This document shows positions 18,813 to 27,959 of a stretch of DNA of 64,000 bases, piece by piece. Position 1 is the first letter of the stretch. Every line of letters starts with the position of its first letter. A model generated the notes under the pieces. The model saw only the letters and a program-made list of their open reading frames with translations. It was not told where the DNA came from and did no database searches. Both the position numbers and the translations under genes were made by a program. Source of the stretch: CBFHSD01 sp965658375 (lineage in GTDB: Bacteria; Bacteroidota; Bacteroidia; Flavobacteriales_G; Salibacteraceae); contig CBFHSD010000006.1 of NCBI GenBank assembly GCA_965658375.1, forward strand, positions 11,507-75,506, written 5' to 3'.

Positions 18813-18847
18813 TTCTGGGTACTTTTTACCTAATTTTAATAAGACGG

Positions 18848-18855
18848 CAAATATA
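18848..18855 (-). promoter_or_regulatory. -7 promoter box of secDF
   Basis: Minus strand TATATTTG, a full TAnnTTTG match, 35 bases before the secDF start at 18812. No TTTG was found at the expected upstream spacing. Confidence 0.45.
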
Positions 18856-18883
18856 GAATTTCAAACCATTCAGAAACCTTTCT

Positions 18884-18915
18884 TTTGATAACATCGTTTT
18901 TAGAGTCTAAATTTG
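18884..18915 (+). promoter_or_regulatory. Bacteroidota-type promoter (TTTG-N20-TAAATTTG) of the DCC gene
   Basis: TTTG at 18884-18887 and TAAATTTG at 18908-18915, spaced by 20 bases, match both elements of the Bacteroidota housekeeping promoter. The -7 box ends only seven bases before the ATG at 18923, so the predicted transcript has almost no leader. Confidence 0.65.
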
Positions 18916-18922
18916 TCTTTAC

Positions 18923-19357
18923 ATGCCGGATAAAAAGCCGAAAAAACTAGAAGAAATCCAACAGCCTATTGTCTTTTTTGACGGTGTTTGTAACCTATGC
19001 AACTCATGGGTCCAACTTCTTATTAAAATGGATAAAAAAGAACGTTTTCTTTTTGCCCCTTTGCAAGGAGAATTTGGGAAAGCAATGCAAGAGCTTCATT
19101 TTACTGCAACTGCACCAGCACCAGACAGCATTATCTTATTAGACAAAGGATCTATTAAAGAAAAATCGGCAGCTGTTTTAAGTATTGCTTCTTATTTAGG
19201 GGGAAGCTTACATTTACTGAGAATAGGGCTATTGTTCCCCAATTCATTCAATGACTTGATTTATGACTGGGTTGCTAAAAATCGCTATCGATTCTTCGGA
19301 AAAAAAGATCAGTGTATGATTCCAAGTCCCGAATTGAAAGGGAGATTTTTACCATAA
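18923..19357 (+). CDS. DCC-family thiol-disulfide oxidoreductase-like protein (DUF393)
   Basis: Protein of 144 residues with the family's hallmark DGVCNLC (residues 20-26), a CxxC pair near the N-terminus preceded by a beta strand IVFFDG. Further family blocks are RFLFAPLQGE, PAPDSIILLD, KSAAVLSIASYLGG and YDWVAKNRYRFFGK near the C-terminus. DCC proteins are presumed thiol-disulfide oxidoreductases of the cytosol; substrates are unknown. The only sensible start is the ATG at 18923, which sits almost on top of a strong promoter. Convergent with mdh, sharing a terminator. Confidence 0.88.
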   Translation: MPDKKPKKLEEIQQPIVFFDGVCNLCNSWVQLLIKMDKKERFLFAPLQGEFGKAMQELHFTATAPAPDSIILLDKGSIKEKSAAVLSIASYLGGSLHLLRIGLLFPNSFNDLIYDWVAKNRYRFFGKKDQCMIPSPELKGRFLP

Positions 19358-19360
19358 AAA

Positions 19361-19390
19361 AAGGCCTTAACACATGTTAAGGCCTTCTTT
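19361..19390. terminator. bidirectional terminator between DCC gene and mdh
   Basis: AAGGCCTTAAC (19361-19371) pairs perfectly with GTTAAGGCCTT (19376-19386). It is preceded by an A-run and followed by a T-rich stretch, so it works in both directions for the convergent genes. Confidence 0.88.
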
Positions 19391-19408
19391 ATATATTCAT
19401 TGAATAGA

Positions 19409-20341
19409 TTAGATGTCCATGCCATCTAAAACTGCCATCACATTTTTCACTGCAACAGATGAGTCTTCAAGCAATGCTTTTTCATCATCATTCAAATCAA
19501 GTTCAATTATTCTTTCGATACCGTTTTTACCAAGAATAACTGGTACTCCTAAATAAATACCACTGTATCCGTACTCACCTTGTAGCCAAGCACAAACTGG
19601 GAATACTCTTTTTTGGTCCTTCACAATGGCTTCAACCATTTGTGCAGCAGCAGCTCCAGGAGCATACCATGCAGAAGTACCTAACAACTTCACTATTTCT
19701 CCACCACCAACTTTTGTGCGGTCTACGATAGCGTTAAGCTTCTCCTCATCGATTAACTCAGTTACTGGAATACCACCAACAGTTGTGTATCTAGGAAGTG
19801 GCACCATAGTATCTCCATGACCACCCATCAAAACAGCTTGAATATCTTTAGGAGAAACATTCAATTCCATAGCCAAGAAAGAACGGTAACGGGCAGTATC
19901 AAGAATACCAGCCATACCCATTACTTGACGAGAGTCTTTGTTTGCCGTTAAGAAAGCTTGGTAAGTCATTACGTCAAGTGGATTAGAAACCACAATGATT
20001 ACAGCATCTGGAGAGTGTTTTACCACATTCTCAGTTACCATTTTCACAATCCCTGCGTTTGTTTGAATTAAATCATCGCGGCTCATTCCAGGTTTGCGTG
20101 GAAGGCCAGATGTGATCACTACAACATCAGAGTTAGCGGTTTTAGAATAATCATTTGTAGAACCTACCGTACGTGTATCGTAAAGGTTAATTGGAGAAGT
20201 CTCCCAGATATCTAAAGCTTTTCCTTCTGCATATCCATCTTTAATATCTAACAAGACAACCTCGTTAGCTACTTCTCTTGTTGCCAAAACATCCGCACAT
20301 GTGGCACCTACATTTCCGGCACCTACTACAGTTACTTTCAT
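19409..20341 (-). CDS. mdh: malate dehydrogenase
   Basis: NAD-dependent oxidation of malate to oxaloacetate in the TCA cycle. The 310-residue protein is of the LDH-like MDH group. The Rossmann motif GAGNVGA is at residues 7-13, the substrate loop LPRKPGMSRDDL near 80-91 carries the arginines that select a dicarboxylate, VSNPLDVMTY follows, and the catalytic His lies in GGHGDTMVPL near 173. Lactate dehydrogenases would have Gln in the loop position, so malate is the better call. Monocistronic between its own -7 box and the shared terminator. Confidence 0.96.
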   Translation of the reverse strand: MKVTVVGAGNVGATCADVLATREVANEVVLLDIKDGYAEGKALDIWETSPINLYDTRTVGSTNDYSKTANSDVVVITSGLPRKPGMSRDDLIQTNAGIVKMVTENVVKHSPDAVIIVVSNPLDVMTYQAFLTANKDSRQVMGMAGILDTARYRSFLAMELNVSPKDIQAVLMGGHGDTMVPLPRYTTVGGIPVTELIDEEKLNAIVDRTKVGGGEIVKLLGTSAWYAPGAAAAQMVEAIVKDQKRVFPVCAWLQGEYGYSGIYLGVPVILGKNGIERIIELDLNDDEKALLEDSSVAVKNVMAVLDGMDI

Positions 20342-20378
20342 TTGAATTGTAATTTTATGATTCTACTTTTAAGGCTTG

Positions 20379-20386
20379 CAAATGTA
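20379..20386 (-). promoter_or_regulatory. -7 promoter box of mdh
   Basis: Minus strand TACATTTG, a full TAnnTTTG match, 37 bases upstream of the mdh start. A -33 element is not evident. Confidence 0.45.
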
Positions 20387-20467
20387 AGCAAATCAAGGCG
20401 TTTAATTTCATAAAATTTGAAAACAACCCGAGCCACTTCGCCCCGTCTTTAAATTAGTTTTTTAACC

Positions 20468-20475
20468 TACATTTG
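20468..20475 (+). promoter_or_regulatory. -7 promoter box of the secreted-protein operon
   Basis: TACATTTG, a full TAnnTTTG match, 29 bases before the ATG at 20505. Only a TTT run, not TTTG, is present near -33. Confidence 0.45.
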
Positions 20476-20504
20476 ATTGTTCTGTGAGAAATTAAGCGCA
20501 TTTA

Positions 20505-20918
20505 ATGATTAAACTCCTGTCCTTTGCATTTTTCATTTGCTTGACCACATTTGGTATGGGTCAAGAAGTGAGCCGATTGCTAGCTCAATACAGCACTCTT
20601 TCGGGTAAGGTAATCCCCCAAGATTCCTTGGATTATTACAACTTTTATGCGGCTCAATCTTTTGAGATTGTGGAAGGTATTCCAAAAGAAAAACTGGAAG
20701 GTTCTCCTGTGTTGAGCGATTTAAAATATTGGGATGGAAGCAGCGTGCAAATTTCAGACATTAAGAACCTTCACCCTATTTTGGTTCAATTGCCAAAAGG
20801 CAACTACTATTATGCTCCACGCTATGTGATTAATGAAGAGGCAGGCAAAGTCTTAATGTTCTCCTCTCAACACACTTTAGACATTTACTTTCAGTCATAC
20901 GAAAACAACAAGAGATGA
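20505..20918 (+). CDS. small exported protein of unknown function
   Basis: Protein of 137 residues with a signal peptide (MIKLLSFAFFICLTTFGMGQ, cleavage likely before Gln20). The mature part of about 118 residues has repeated Tyr-rich patches (LDYYNFYAAQSFEIV, GNYYYAPRYVINEE) and no cysteine, suggesting a small beta-rich periplasmic or surface protein. I do not recognise a family. Its stop codon overlaps the start of the large T9SS protein by four bases (ATGA), so the two are translationally coupled. That makes it a candidate helper or partner of the large protein. Confidence 0.75.
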   Translation: MIKLLSFAFFICLTTFGMGQEVSRLLAQYSTLSGKVIPQDSLDYYNFYAAQSFEIVEGIPKEKLEGSPVLSDLKYWDGSSVQISDIKNLHPILVQLPKGNYYYAPRYVINEEAGKVLMFSSQHTLDIYFQSYENNKR

Positions 20919-23900
20919 GAATTTTAAACTTTAGCCTCTTCGTTGTTTTCTTTTTGAGTTCACTTTCGTTAAGTGCCCAGAATCCAGTGCAAATTCAGAT
21001 GGGGTCATCGTCATCCGTCTCTACGTGTTTCGGAACATTCTTTGACCCGGGAGGAAATAATACAGGTGGGAGCCCGCCTTTATATCCAGCAAATGATTTT
21101 CAAACCATGACTATTTGCCCCGGAGCAGGAAGCGCATTTGTAACCATGGCTTTTTATAATTGGACAGTGGGTCAAGGTGATACCCTTTGGGTGTACAATG
21201 GTTCTAGCACAGCCGCGCCCTTGATTGGTGTATACGATACCTTGAACGATCCAGGTACCTTGTCCTCTATTCCAGCAACAAATCCTAACGGTTGTTTGAC
21301 ATTGGTATGGAAATCAGATGCGACTGGCAATGGTTTTTACAGCGCGCAAGTGCATTGCGACCCACCGTGTCAAGCATTTAGCGCAGATTTCACCGCTCCC
21401 TTTCATCATGTAGACAGTAATTACACCATTAAAAGTTGCCAAGAAGATTCGGTAGTTCTTTCTGCCTATGGCATTTTCCCCAATAACAATACATGGTACA
21501 ATCAGAATGATTCTAATGTGACTTTCATTTGGATTTTTAGTGACTCTGCAGTGGTAGACACCGGACAAACCGTTGGGATTCCAATTGATACCGTTGGAGG
21601 GGCCTATCGTATTTCTTTATTGGTAACAGATTCTAATGGCTGTCAAATAACTGAGGCTATCATCAAATACATCATCGTTTCTACCACACCATCTTTCGGA
21701 AACGTAACTTTCTCTGACACTACGGTGTGTTACAACGACTCGACTACCTTGAACTTGGATGTCATTTCACCACAATGGTCTAATGCAGATCCTGGTTTTA
21801 TTGGGGGAAGTATAGCCCTCCCCGATGGAAGTGGTCAAAGCCCGGGAGTTTACACCTCACCTTTGACTATTGCCATGTTCAATGCTGGAGATACCATAAG
21901 CGCTACATCTAATATCAATCACTTCTTTCTTAATGTGGAACATAGTTTCCTGGGCGATTTAGATATTTCTATTTCTTGTCCAAACGGAAGTAGTCTAGAT
22001 TTAAAAAGTTTTCCTGGTGGTGGTGGCAGATGGCTTGGTGAAGCTTGTGATGGTTCACTCGGAATTCCGGGTAACGGATGGAATTATTATTGGCCCTCAG
22101 CAAATCCAGCATTAGCCAATATGGTGACTATCTCTGGTGCTTGTTTGACATGCAACAACCCTGCTAACCCATGCGGTTTTGGAACGGGCACATCACTGGA
22201 TTCTACCTCTTATACAGCCATGAGTCCGTGGGGTAACCTTGTAGGCTGCCCCCTTAACGGAACATGGAGCGTTACCGTTGTGGATCAATGGGCTATTGAT
22301 GATGGAACCCTTTTCAGCTGGGGAATTGACTTTGACTCCACCATTTTGCCACAAACGGTTATTACCTACCAACCGCAAAAAGACTCGATGTGGATCACCT
22401 ATGATTCCAATCTTGTTTCTGCTAATATGTATGCTTTTGACAGCGTCACATTCACTCCACTTTTTTTTGACACTACTGTAAACTGCTCCATCTTTTATCA
22501 AGATGATTTTGGATGCGTTTACGATACAGCAATGAGCTTTTACATAGAAGGACCTTGTGTTTCTGGATGCCGTTTGAGCGGTTACAACCCAGGCATGTTC
22601 CCTGTTGGTTGTTTTGGAGACAGTACGGGCTATGCTTACATAGAACCTGACACTACTTTGCTTATTGGTCCATTTATCTATTATTGGGTAGATGCCAGTG
22701 GTGATACAGTTGGACAATCACTCACTCCCAAGCTTGGTGCTGACACCCTATTCAACATTCCTGCCGCGACTTTTCAAGCGCATGTCATAGATTCTTTTGG
22801 ATGTATAGATATAACAACTATTGCTGTGGGACTTGTTCCACAAATGTTCAATTATTCCAATGGCATTCAAGCAATATCTTGTAACAGTCCACAGTATTGT
22901 GATGGCGTTGCCAATGTGATTTCGAACGGTGGTTCTGCCCCTTACTCTTATTTATGGAGCAGTAATGAAACTACTCAAACAGCTGCACAATTGTGTGGTG
23001 GCAGCAACTGGGTAGAAATCACTGATACCAGAGGGTGTAAAGATACAGTGAACATTATGGTTCCTGTGCCTGATTCAATTCAAGTTACAGCTTGGGGAAG
23101 CGACACCATATGTATTGGTAGTAGCAGGACTTTGAGTTCTCTAGCAACTGGAGGAAACGGTGTGTTCTCTTATTTATGGACAACGGGAGATTCAACACCA
23201 ACTGCTCAGGTTTCACCCATATTCACTCAAAGTTATATTGTAGTAGCCACAGACAGTAACTTATGTCCGTCAGATACAGATACAGTCACAATTTATGTAA
23301 GAGATCCCTTAAGTGTAACCGTGAATACTCCTGATACTATTTGCCCTGGAGATACCGCGATAGGCATTGCATATCCAGCAGGTGGTGACAGCAATTTCTT
23401 TTATCAATGGGCAGATGGCAGTACTGGCAAACAGGCTTTTCTAACACCTACAACTTCGAGGTTCTATGCCGTTACCGTTAGTGATGGTTGTGGAACTCCG
23501 CCAGTAGTAGATTCTGTTTGGGTTCAAGTTGGGGGGTACCCACCCATAAAAGTAGTCACAACTGGAAACGACACGCTTTGCGAAGGTGAAACAGTATTGA
23601 TTTCAGCTCAAGGTGGTGGCGGTATTGGAAACCTTACCTATACATGGGATAACGGCTTAGGTAGTGGCCAACAGCATGTGGTTACTCCTACTGTTACTAC
23701 TACCTATACGGTTAGCGTAGTAGATGCGTGCTTATCTATTCCGGGCACGGCAAGCCTTACGTTAAGCATAGGGCAATTTGAAGATATTTTGATTCATACA
23801 GACTCATCTGCGATGTGTAGCCCTGGTGAATTTGCATTTAATGTAGACTCAATACCAGAACGCTATCAATTGAGCTATTTACTAAGCAGTTCATGGAATG

Positions 23901-24562
23901 ATATAAGAGACACACTACCTATTGACATTTCACTGAAGAAAACTGGCTGTTACGACTTAAAATTAAAAACGATTACAGCTCATGGGTGTGAAAGCATCCG
24001 CAATTATCCGTGTTTCGTAGAAGTTTGGCCAAATCCTATTGCAGAGTTCACCTATACCCCTGCTCATCCGAACATCAATGAACCAGGGGTTGAATTCAGA
24101 GATCTTTCTTCGGGAGCAGACAGCCTTTTCTGGATCATCAGCACAGGTGACACTTTGAGTGAAATGAATTTCCATTATCAATTCCCGAATGAAGATTCAG
24201 GAACATACTTTGTCAAGCAATTTGTATCCAACAATTATGGTTGTTCAGACACCACAGCAATGCGTGTAAAAGTGGAATTCGAAACTACATTCTTTGTCCC
24301 CACAGGGTTTTCTCCGAATGGAGATGGTTTAAATGATTTCTTTGGGCCTGTTGGTTTTGGTTTTGAAGAGCGAGAGTTTCATATGCAAATCTTTAATAGA
24401 TGGGGTGAACTGGTTTATGAAACAACCGACATTACTGCTCCATGGGATGGAACCATAAATGGTGTTTTGGCAGATGCTGAAACCTATGCTTGGACGATCT
24501 ATTACAGCACCAAATCCGGCCTTCGTCAAATAGAAAGAGGCCAAGTGAACTTAATACGGTAA
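20915..24562 (+). CDS. large T9SS-exported surface protein with CUB-like, P-domain, SprB-like and type B C-terminal domains
   Basis: Cell-surface or secreted multidomain protein of 1215 residues. After a signal peptide (1-22) come a CUB-like region (about 25-155), a PKD-like region (about 165-255) and a proprotein-convertase P-like domain (about 325-475; HSFLGDLDISISCPNG ... NGTWSVTVVDQW). SprB-type repeats follow (about 550-715; GGSAPYSYLWSS), then three Ig-like Cys-containing repeats (about 727-950) and another PKD (about 1035-1118). The gliding-motility-associated type B sorting domain closes it (about 1123-1215; TGFSPNGDGLNDFF, FNRWGELVYE, WDGTINGVLADAETYAWTI). It has no enzyme domain, so adhesion or structural roles are likely. 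The TonB receptor follows 64 bases downstream. Confidence 0.9.
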   Translation: MRILNFSLFVVFFLSSLSLSAQNPVQIQMGSSSSVSTCFGTFFDPGGNNTGGSPPLYPANDFQTMTICPGAGSAFVTMAFYNWTVGQGDTLWVYNGSSTAAPLIGVYDTLNDPGTLSSIPATNPNGCLTLVWKSDATGNGFYSAQVHCDPPCQAFSADFTAPFHHVDSNYTIKSCQEDSVVLSAYGIFPNNNTWYNQNDSNVTFIWIFSDSAVVDTGQTVGIPIDTVGGAYRISLLVTDSNGCQITEAIIKYIIVSTTPSFGNVTFSDTTVCYNDSTTLNLDVISPQWSNADPGFIGGSIALPDGSGQSPGVYTSPLTIAMFNAGDTISATSNINHFFLNVEHSFLGDLDISISCPNGSSLDLKSFPGGGGRWLGEACDGSLGIPGNGWNYYWPSANPALANMVTISGACLTCNNPANPCGFGTGTSLDSTSYTAMSPWGNLVGCPLNGTWSVTVVDQWAIDDGTLFSWGIDFDSTILPQTVITYQPQKDSMWITYDSNLVSANMYAFDSVTFTPLFFDTTVNCSIFYQDDFGCVYDTAMSFYIEGPCVSGCRLSGYNPGMFPVGCFGDSTGYAYIEPDTTLLIGPFIYYWVDASGDTVGQSLTPKLGADTLFNIPAATFQAHVIDSFGCIDITTIAVGLVPQMFNYSNGIQAISCNSPQYCDGVANVISNGGSAPYSYLWSSNETTQTAAQLCGGSNWVEITDTRGCKDTVNIMVPVPDSIQVTAWGSDTICIGSSRTLSSLATGGNGVFSYLWTTGDSTPTAQVSPIFTQSYIVVATDSNLCPSDTDTVTIYVRDPLSVTVNTPDTICPGDTAIGIAYPAGGDSNFFYQWADGSTGKQAFLTPTTSRFYAVTVSDGCGTPPVVDSVWVQVGGYPPIKVVTTGNDTLCEGETVLISAQGGGGIGNLTYTWDNGLGSGQQHVVTPTVTTTYTVSVVDACLSIPGTASLTLSIGQFEDILIHTDSSAMCSPGEFAFNVDSIPERYQLSYLLSSSWNDIRDTLPIDISLKKTGCYDLKLKTITAHGCESIRNYPCFVEVWPNPIAEFTYTPAHPNINEPGVEFRDLSSGADSLFWIISTGDTLSEMNFHYQFPNEDSGTYFVKQFVSNNYGCSDTTAMRVKVEFETTFFVPTGFSPNGDGLNDFFGPVGFGFEEREFHMQIFNRWGELVYETTDITAPWDGTINGVLADAETYAWTIYYSTKSGLRQIERGQVNLIR

Positions 24563-24626
24563 CCCTGTCCCTTCATCACAATAAATAGTGAATTTTCCGT
24601 TTTGCGAATGACCAATCGATGACTTC

Positions 24627-26966
24627 ATGAAATTCAAACTATTCTTTACTGCATTCCTTTCTTCTTGCTCCCTATTTACCAAAGCACAGAATGCCACCAT
24701 CCACGGATATGTAGAAGATGTAGAATCTAAAGAACGGCTTATTGGAGCTAACATCTACTTGGCTGAGAGCTTGCAAGGAACAACTTCAAACAACTACGGT
24801 TTTTACAGTTTAACTTTACCTGTAGGCACAGAGGCCAACATCGTATTCAGTTATATTGGTTACCAAAACGAAACTTTAAGCATCAAGCTTACTAGCGACA
24901 CGGCCATAAATACTCAATTGAACAGTTCTATTGAATTAAAAACGGTTGAAATTGTAGCCGAAGAACAATCAAAGGTTCACGAAGAAACTCAAATGAGTGC
25001 CATTTCTATTCCTGTAAAAATGGTAGAAAGGCTGCCTGTTTTACTTGGAGAAAAAGACATTCTTAAAACATTACAGCTTTTACCTGGAGTGCAATCTGGT
25101 GGAGAAGGAAGCAGTGGCCTTTATGTGAGAGGTGGAGGCCCGGATCAAAATTTACTCTTATTAGATGGTGTACCGATCTATAATGCATCTCATCTTTTCG
25201 GTTTCTTCAGTATATTCAGTCCAGAAGCAGTAAGTAACATTAACTTGGTCAAAGGAGGATTTCCCGCAAGGTATGGCGGCAGACTCTCTTCTGTTGTTGA
25301 TGTACGTTTAAAAGAAGGGAACCAAGAAGAATTTCATGGAGAGGCTACCGTTGGACTTGTTTCTAGTAAGCTTACTCTGCAAGGCCCAATTGTAAAAAAT
25401 AAAAGTAGCTTCATTGTTTCTGGAAGAAGAACTTACATAGATCTACTTGCCAGGCCTATTATTAAAGCATCATCCCCTCCTGGAACCGACCAAAATGTGG
25501 GCTATTTCTTCCATGATGTAACCGCAAAATTCAACTATAAATTTTCAGAATCTAGTCGACTGTACCTATCCGGATACCTTGGAGATGACAAAGCCTATTC
25601 ACAGATTGAAGAAAGCTATCAAGATTTCAAATCAGAATTTGATTCTGATTTACAATGGGGAAATCGCATTCTCGCATTGCGTTGGAATCAGATTATAAGC
25701 AACAAGCTATTCGCCAACGCCACACTAACCTACTCCCGCTACAAATTCAATATTTCCACAGGGTTTCAAGAATCACAAAATGGTACTACTACCGAAGATT
25801 TCGGGATCAACTACGGCAGTTTTATAGAAGATTTCTCTGCGAAAATAGATTTTGATTACATCCCGAATACACAGCACTATATTAAGTTTGGAATTAACGA
25901 AACTTACCACCAATTTTTACCAGGTGTAACGTCCTTCAACCAGTCTGACCCAACCATAAGTTTTGACACCACTTTTGGTGCGAAAGAAACATTCGCACAT
26001 GAAATCATGGCTTATGTAGAAGATGATTTTAAAGTTGGCGGAAGACTCAAATTCAACTTAGGGCTTCATGGTTCTGCATTTATAGTAGATGAATCGAACT
26101 ACTTTTCATTGCAACCAAGAGTGAGCGGTTTGTTTAGCCTCGATGATGTGAGCTCAGTAAAAGGTTCCTTCTCCACCATGACTCAATTCATTCATTTGTT
26201 AACGAATTCTACTGTTGGCCTTCCAACCGACTTGTGGGTTCCATCGACAGATATTGTTGAACCTCAAAGAAGTTGGCAAGCTGCCATAGGCTATATCCAT
26301 ACATTAAGCAAGGGATTTGAGTTTACTGCAGAAGGCTATTATAAAGAGATGGATAACCTATTGGAGTACCAAGAAGGAGCTTCTTTTTTTGGCAATAATG
26401 AGGAGTGGGACCAAAAAGTATTACAGGGAGAAGGGAAATCTTATGGCGTAGAGTTTTTTCTACAACGCAAATCTGGGCGCATGAGCGGCTGGGTGGGGTA
26501 TACCCTTTCTTGGTCTGACAGAACTTTTGACGAACTGAATTTTGGCAGAACCTATCCATATAAATACGATAGAAGACACGATGTGAGTGTTGCTTTAAAC
26601 TATCAAATCAACGATACATGGGATGCAGGTCTTGTATTCGTTTACGGAACTGGGAATGCCATTTCTTTAGGAACTGTTCAATACCTTCCGCATGAGGGTG
26701 CTGAGTTTAGCTTTTCCGCACCAATTGAGTATTTTCCAGAAAGAAACAACTTCAGAGTTCCTTCTTACCACCGCCTAGACATTGGCTTTAATAAAACAAA
26801 AGAAAAGAAGTGGGGAGAAGCCGTTTGGAGCTATGGCATTTACAACATTTACAACCGTTTAAATCCTTTCTATTTGTACTGGGAAGAGTCTTTTAATGAT
26901 CGAGAGTTGAGGCAAATTAGTCTTTTCCCAATCATCCCTTCTATCAGTTATACCGCTAAATTTTAA
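24627..26966 (+). CDS. TonB-dependent receptor with carboxypeptidase-regulatory-like N-terminal domain
   Basis: Outer-membrane active transporter of 779 residues. It has a signal peptide (1-20), a CarboxypepD_reg-like beta domain (about 22-105; ATIHGYVEDVESKERLIGAN) and a plug domain (about 135-240; LLPGVQSGGEGSSGLYVRGG, LLLDGVPIYN, GGFPARYGGRLSSVVDV). A 22-strand-type barrel follows, ending in an aromatic residue (SYTAKF). It is paired with a DUF4249 lipoprotein four bases downstream, a common Bacteroidota arrangement distinct from SusCD. The substrate cannot be inferred. Confidence 0.94.
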   Translation: MKFKLFFTAFLSSCSLFTKAQNATIHGYVEDVESKERLIGANIYLAESLQGTTSNNYGFYSLTLPVGTEANIVFSYIGYQNETLSIKLTSDTAINTQLNSSIELKTVEIVAEEQSKVHEETQMSAISIPVKMVERLPVLLGEKDILKTLQLLPGVQSGGEGSSGLYVRGGGPDQNLLLLDGVPIYNASHLFGFFSIFSPEAVSNINLVKGGFPARYGGRLSSVVDVRLKEGNQEEFHGEATVGLVSSKLTLQGPIVKNKSSFIVSGRRTYIDLLARPIIKASSPPGTDQNVGYFFHDVTAKFNYKFSESSRLYLSGYLGDDKAYSQIEESYQDFKSEFDSDLQWGNRILALRWNQIISNKLFANATLTYSRYKFNISTGFQESQNGTTTEDFGINYGSFIEDFSAKIDFDYIPNTQHYIKFGINETYHQFLPGVTSFNQSDPTISFDTTFGAKETFAHEIMAYVEDDFKVGGRLKFNLGLHGSAFIVDESNYFSLQPRVSGLFSLDDVSSVKGSFSTMTQFIHLLTNSTVGLPTDLWVPSTDIVEPQRSWQAAIGYIHTLSKGFEFTAEGYYKEMDNLLEYQEGASFFGNNEEWDQKVLQGEGKSYGVEFFLQRKSGRMSGWVGYTLSWSDRTFDELNFGRTYPYKYDRRHDVSVALNYQINDTWDAGLVFVYGTGNAISLGTVQYLPHEGAEFSFSAPIEYFPERNNFRVPSYHRLDIGFNKTKEKKWGEAVWSYGIYNIYNRLNPFYLYWEESFNDRELRQISLFPIIPSISYTAKF

Positions 26967-26970
26967 AGTG

Positions 26971-27861
26971 ATGAAAAAATTAAAATACTTAAGCTGGTTT
27001 ATTCCTTTCGTTTTTTTTGCATGTGAGACTACCATTGAAGTAGAATTACCTCAAGAACCCTCGCGGCTAGTTGTCAATTGTATTCTCAATCAAGACAGTA
27101 TCATTACCGCTTCTGTAACACGAAGTGAAATGGTTGATGAGAGGGTAACCGACTGGGCTATTTCAGGTGCAACTGTAGAACTATTTAAAAATGGTTCACT
27201 CTTAGAAACTTTGGATGAGTCATCTCTGAACAGCGGTCAATACATCTGTACGGTAATCCCTGAAAACACCGCGAACTACAACATTAAAGTGAGTAAAGAA
27301 GGGTATGACCAAGTTGAAGGAAGCACCTATTTTGCAGAACCCATTGAAATTGAAAAGGTAGAATACTCAAAGACGAAGGTAGCGTATGATAGCCTTTTGC
27401 GTTTTGACTTGACTTTTACAGATCCAGCCAATACAATAGATTTTTATACCATTGAAGTTTATGAACGCTTTGCCTACTACGATAGCTGGTTAGGAGATAC
27501 GATATACACCTATTCTAGAGTTTACCTTTACGATACGTATGATGTTGTTTTTGAAGCCAATTACCCCAATGGTGAATTGGGTACTTTTTTCGAAGATGAA
27601 CTTTTTAATGGGAAAACTTACACTGTTGGGTTTGCCGTTTATTGGGATCAATTTTTCAACGAGACGAATGTGCAGTATGAGCTCGTTTTAGGTAGAACTG
27701 ATGAAGCGCATTACAATTACAACAGATCGTTCACTTATTACCTTTCTAGCTATTACGATCCTTTTTCTGAGCCTGTTCAGGTTTTTTCCAATATTGAAAA
27801 CGGTTATGGAGTGCTTGGAAGTAAATCTATTGATTCTGAAACTGTGGTCGTAAAGAAATAA
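26971..27861 (+). CDS. DUF4249 family lipoprotein
   Basis: Outer-membrane lipoprotein of about 296 residues. The leader MKKLKYLSWFIPFVFFAC gives a lipobox ending in Cys18, followed by ETTIEVELPQEPSRLVVNC, the family's typical opening. Beta-rich body, and the C-terminal part contains the conserved EAHYNYNRSFTYYLSS and FSNIENGYGVLGS blocks. The frame can start at a GTG three bases earlier; the ATG at 26971 is preferred. DUF4249 proteins accompany TonB-dependent receptors and probably assist substrate capture at the surface, but no biochemical role is established to my knowledge. Confidence 0.9.
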   Translation: MKKLKYLSWFIPFVFFACETTIEVELPQEPSRLVVNCILNQDSIITASVTRSEMVDERVTDWAISGATVELFKNGSLLETLDESSLNSGQYICTVIPENTANYNIKVSKEGYDQVEGSTYFAEPIEIEKVEYSKTKVAYDSLLRFDLTFTDPANTIDFYTIEVYERFAYYDSWLGDTIYTYSRVYLYDTYDVVFEANYPNGELGTFFEDELFNGKTYTVGFAVYWDQFFNETNVQYELVLGRTDEAHYNYNRSFTYYLSSYYDPFSEPVQVFSNIENGYGVLGSKSIDSETVVVKK

Positions 27862-27959
27862 TCTCAGTCTGTTTTCATAGGCTAAAATAGAGCCCAAGAG
27901 ATAAATTATTGAGGCAACAACCACCAACAATTTAGTCTTCTATTCTATCAACCTTTGAT

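Noticed and set aside
27862..27959. Terminator or small RNA between the DUF4249 gene and the T9SS-domain gene.
   Set aside because: Only a four-base GGCT/AGCC stem without a T-run is visible.
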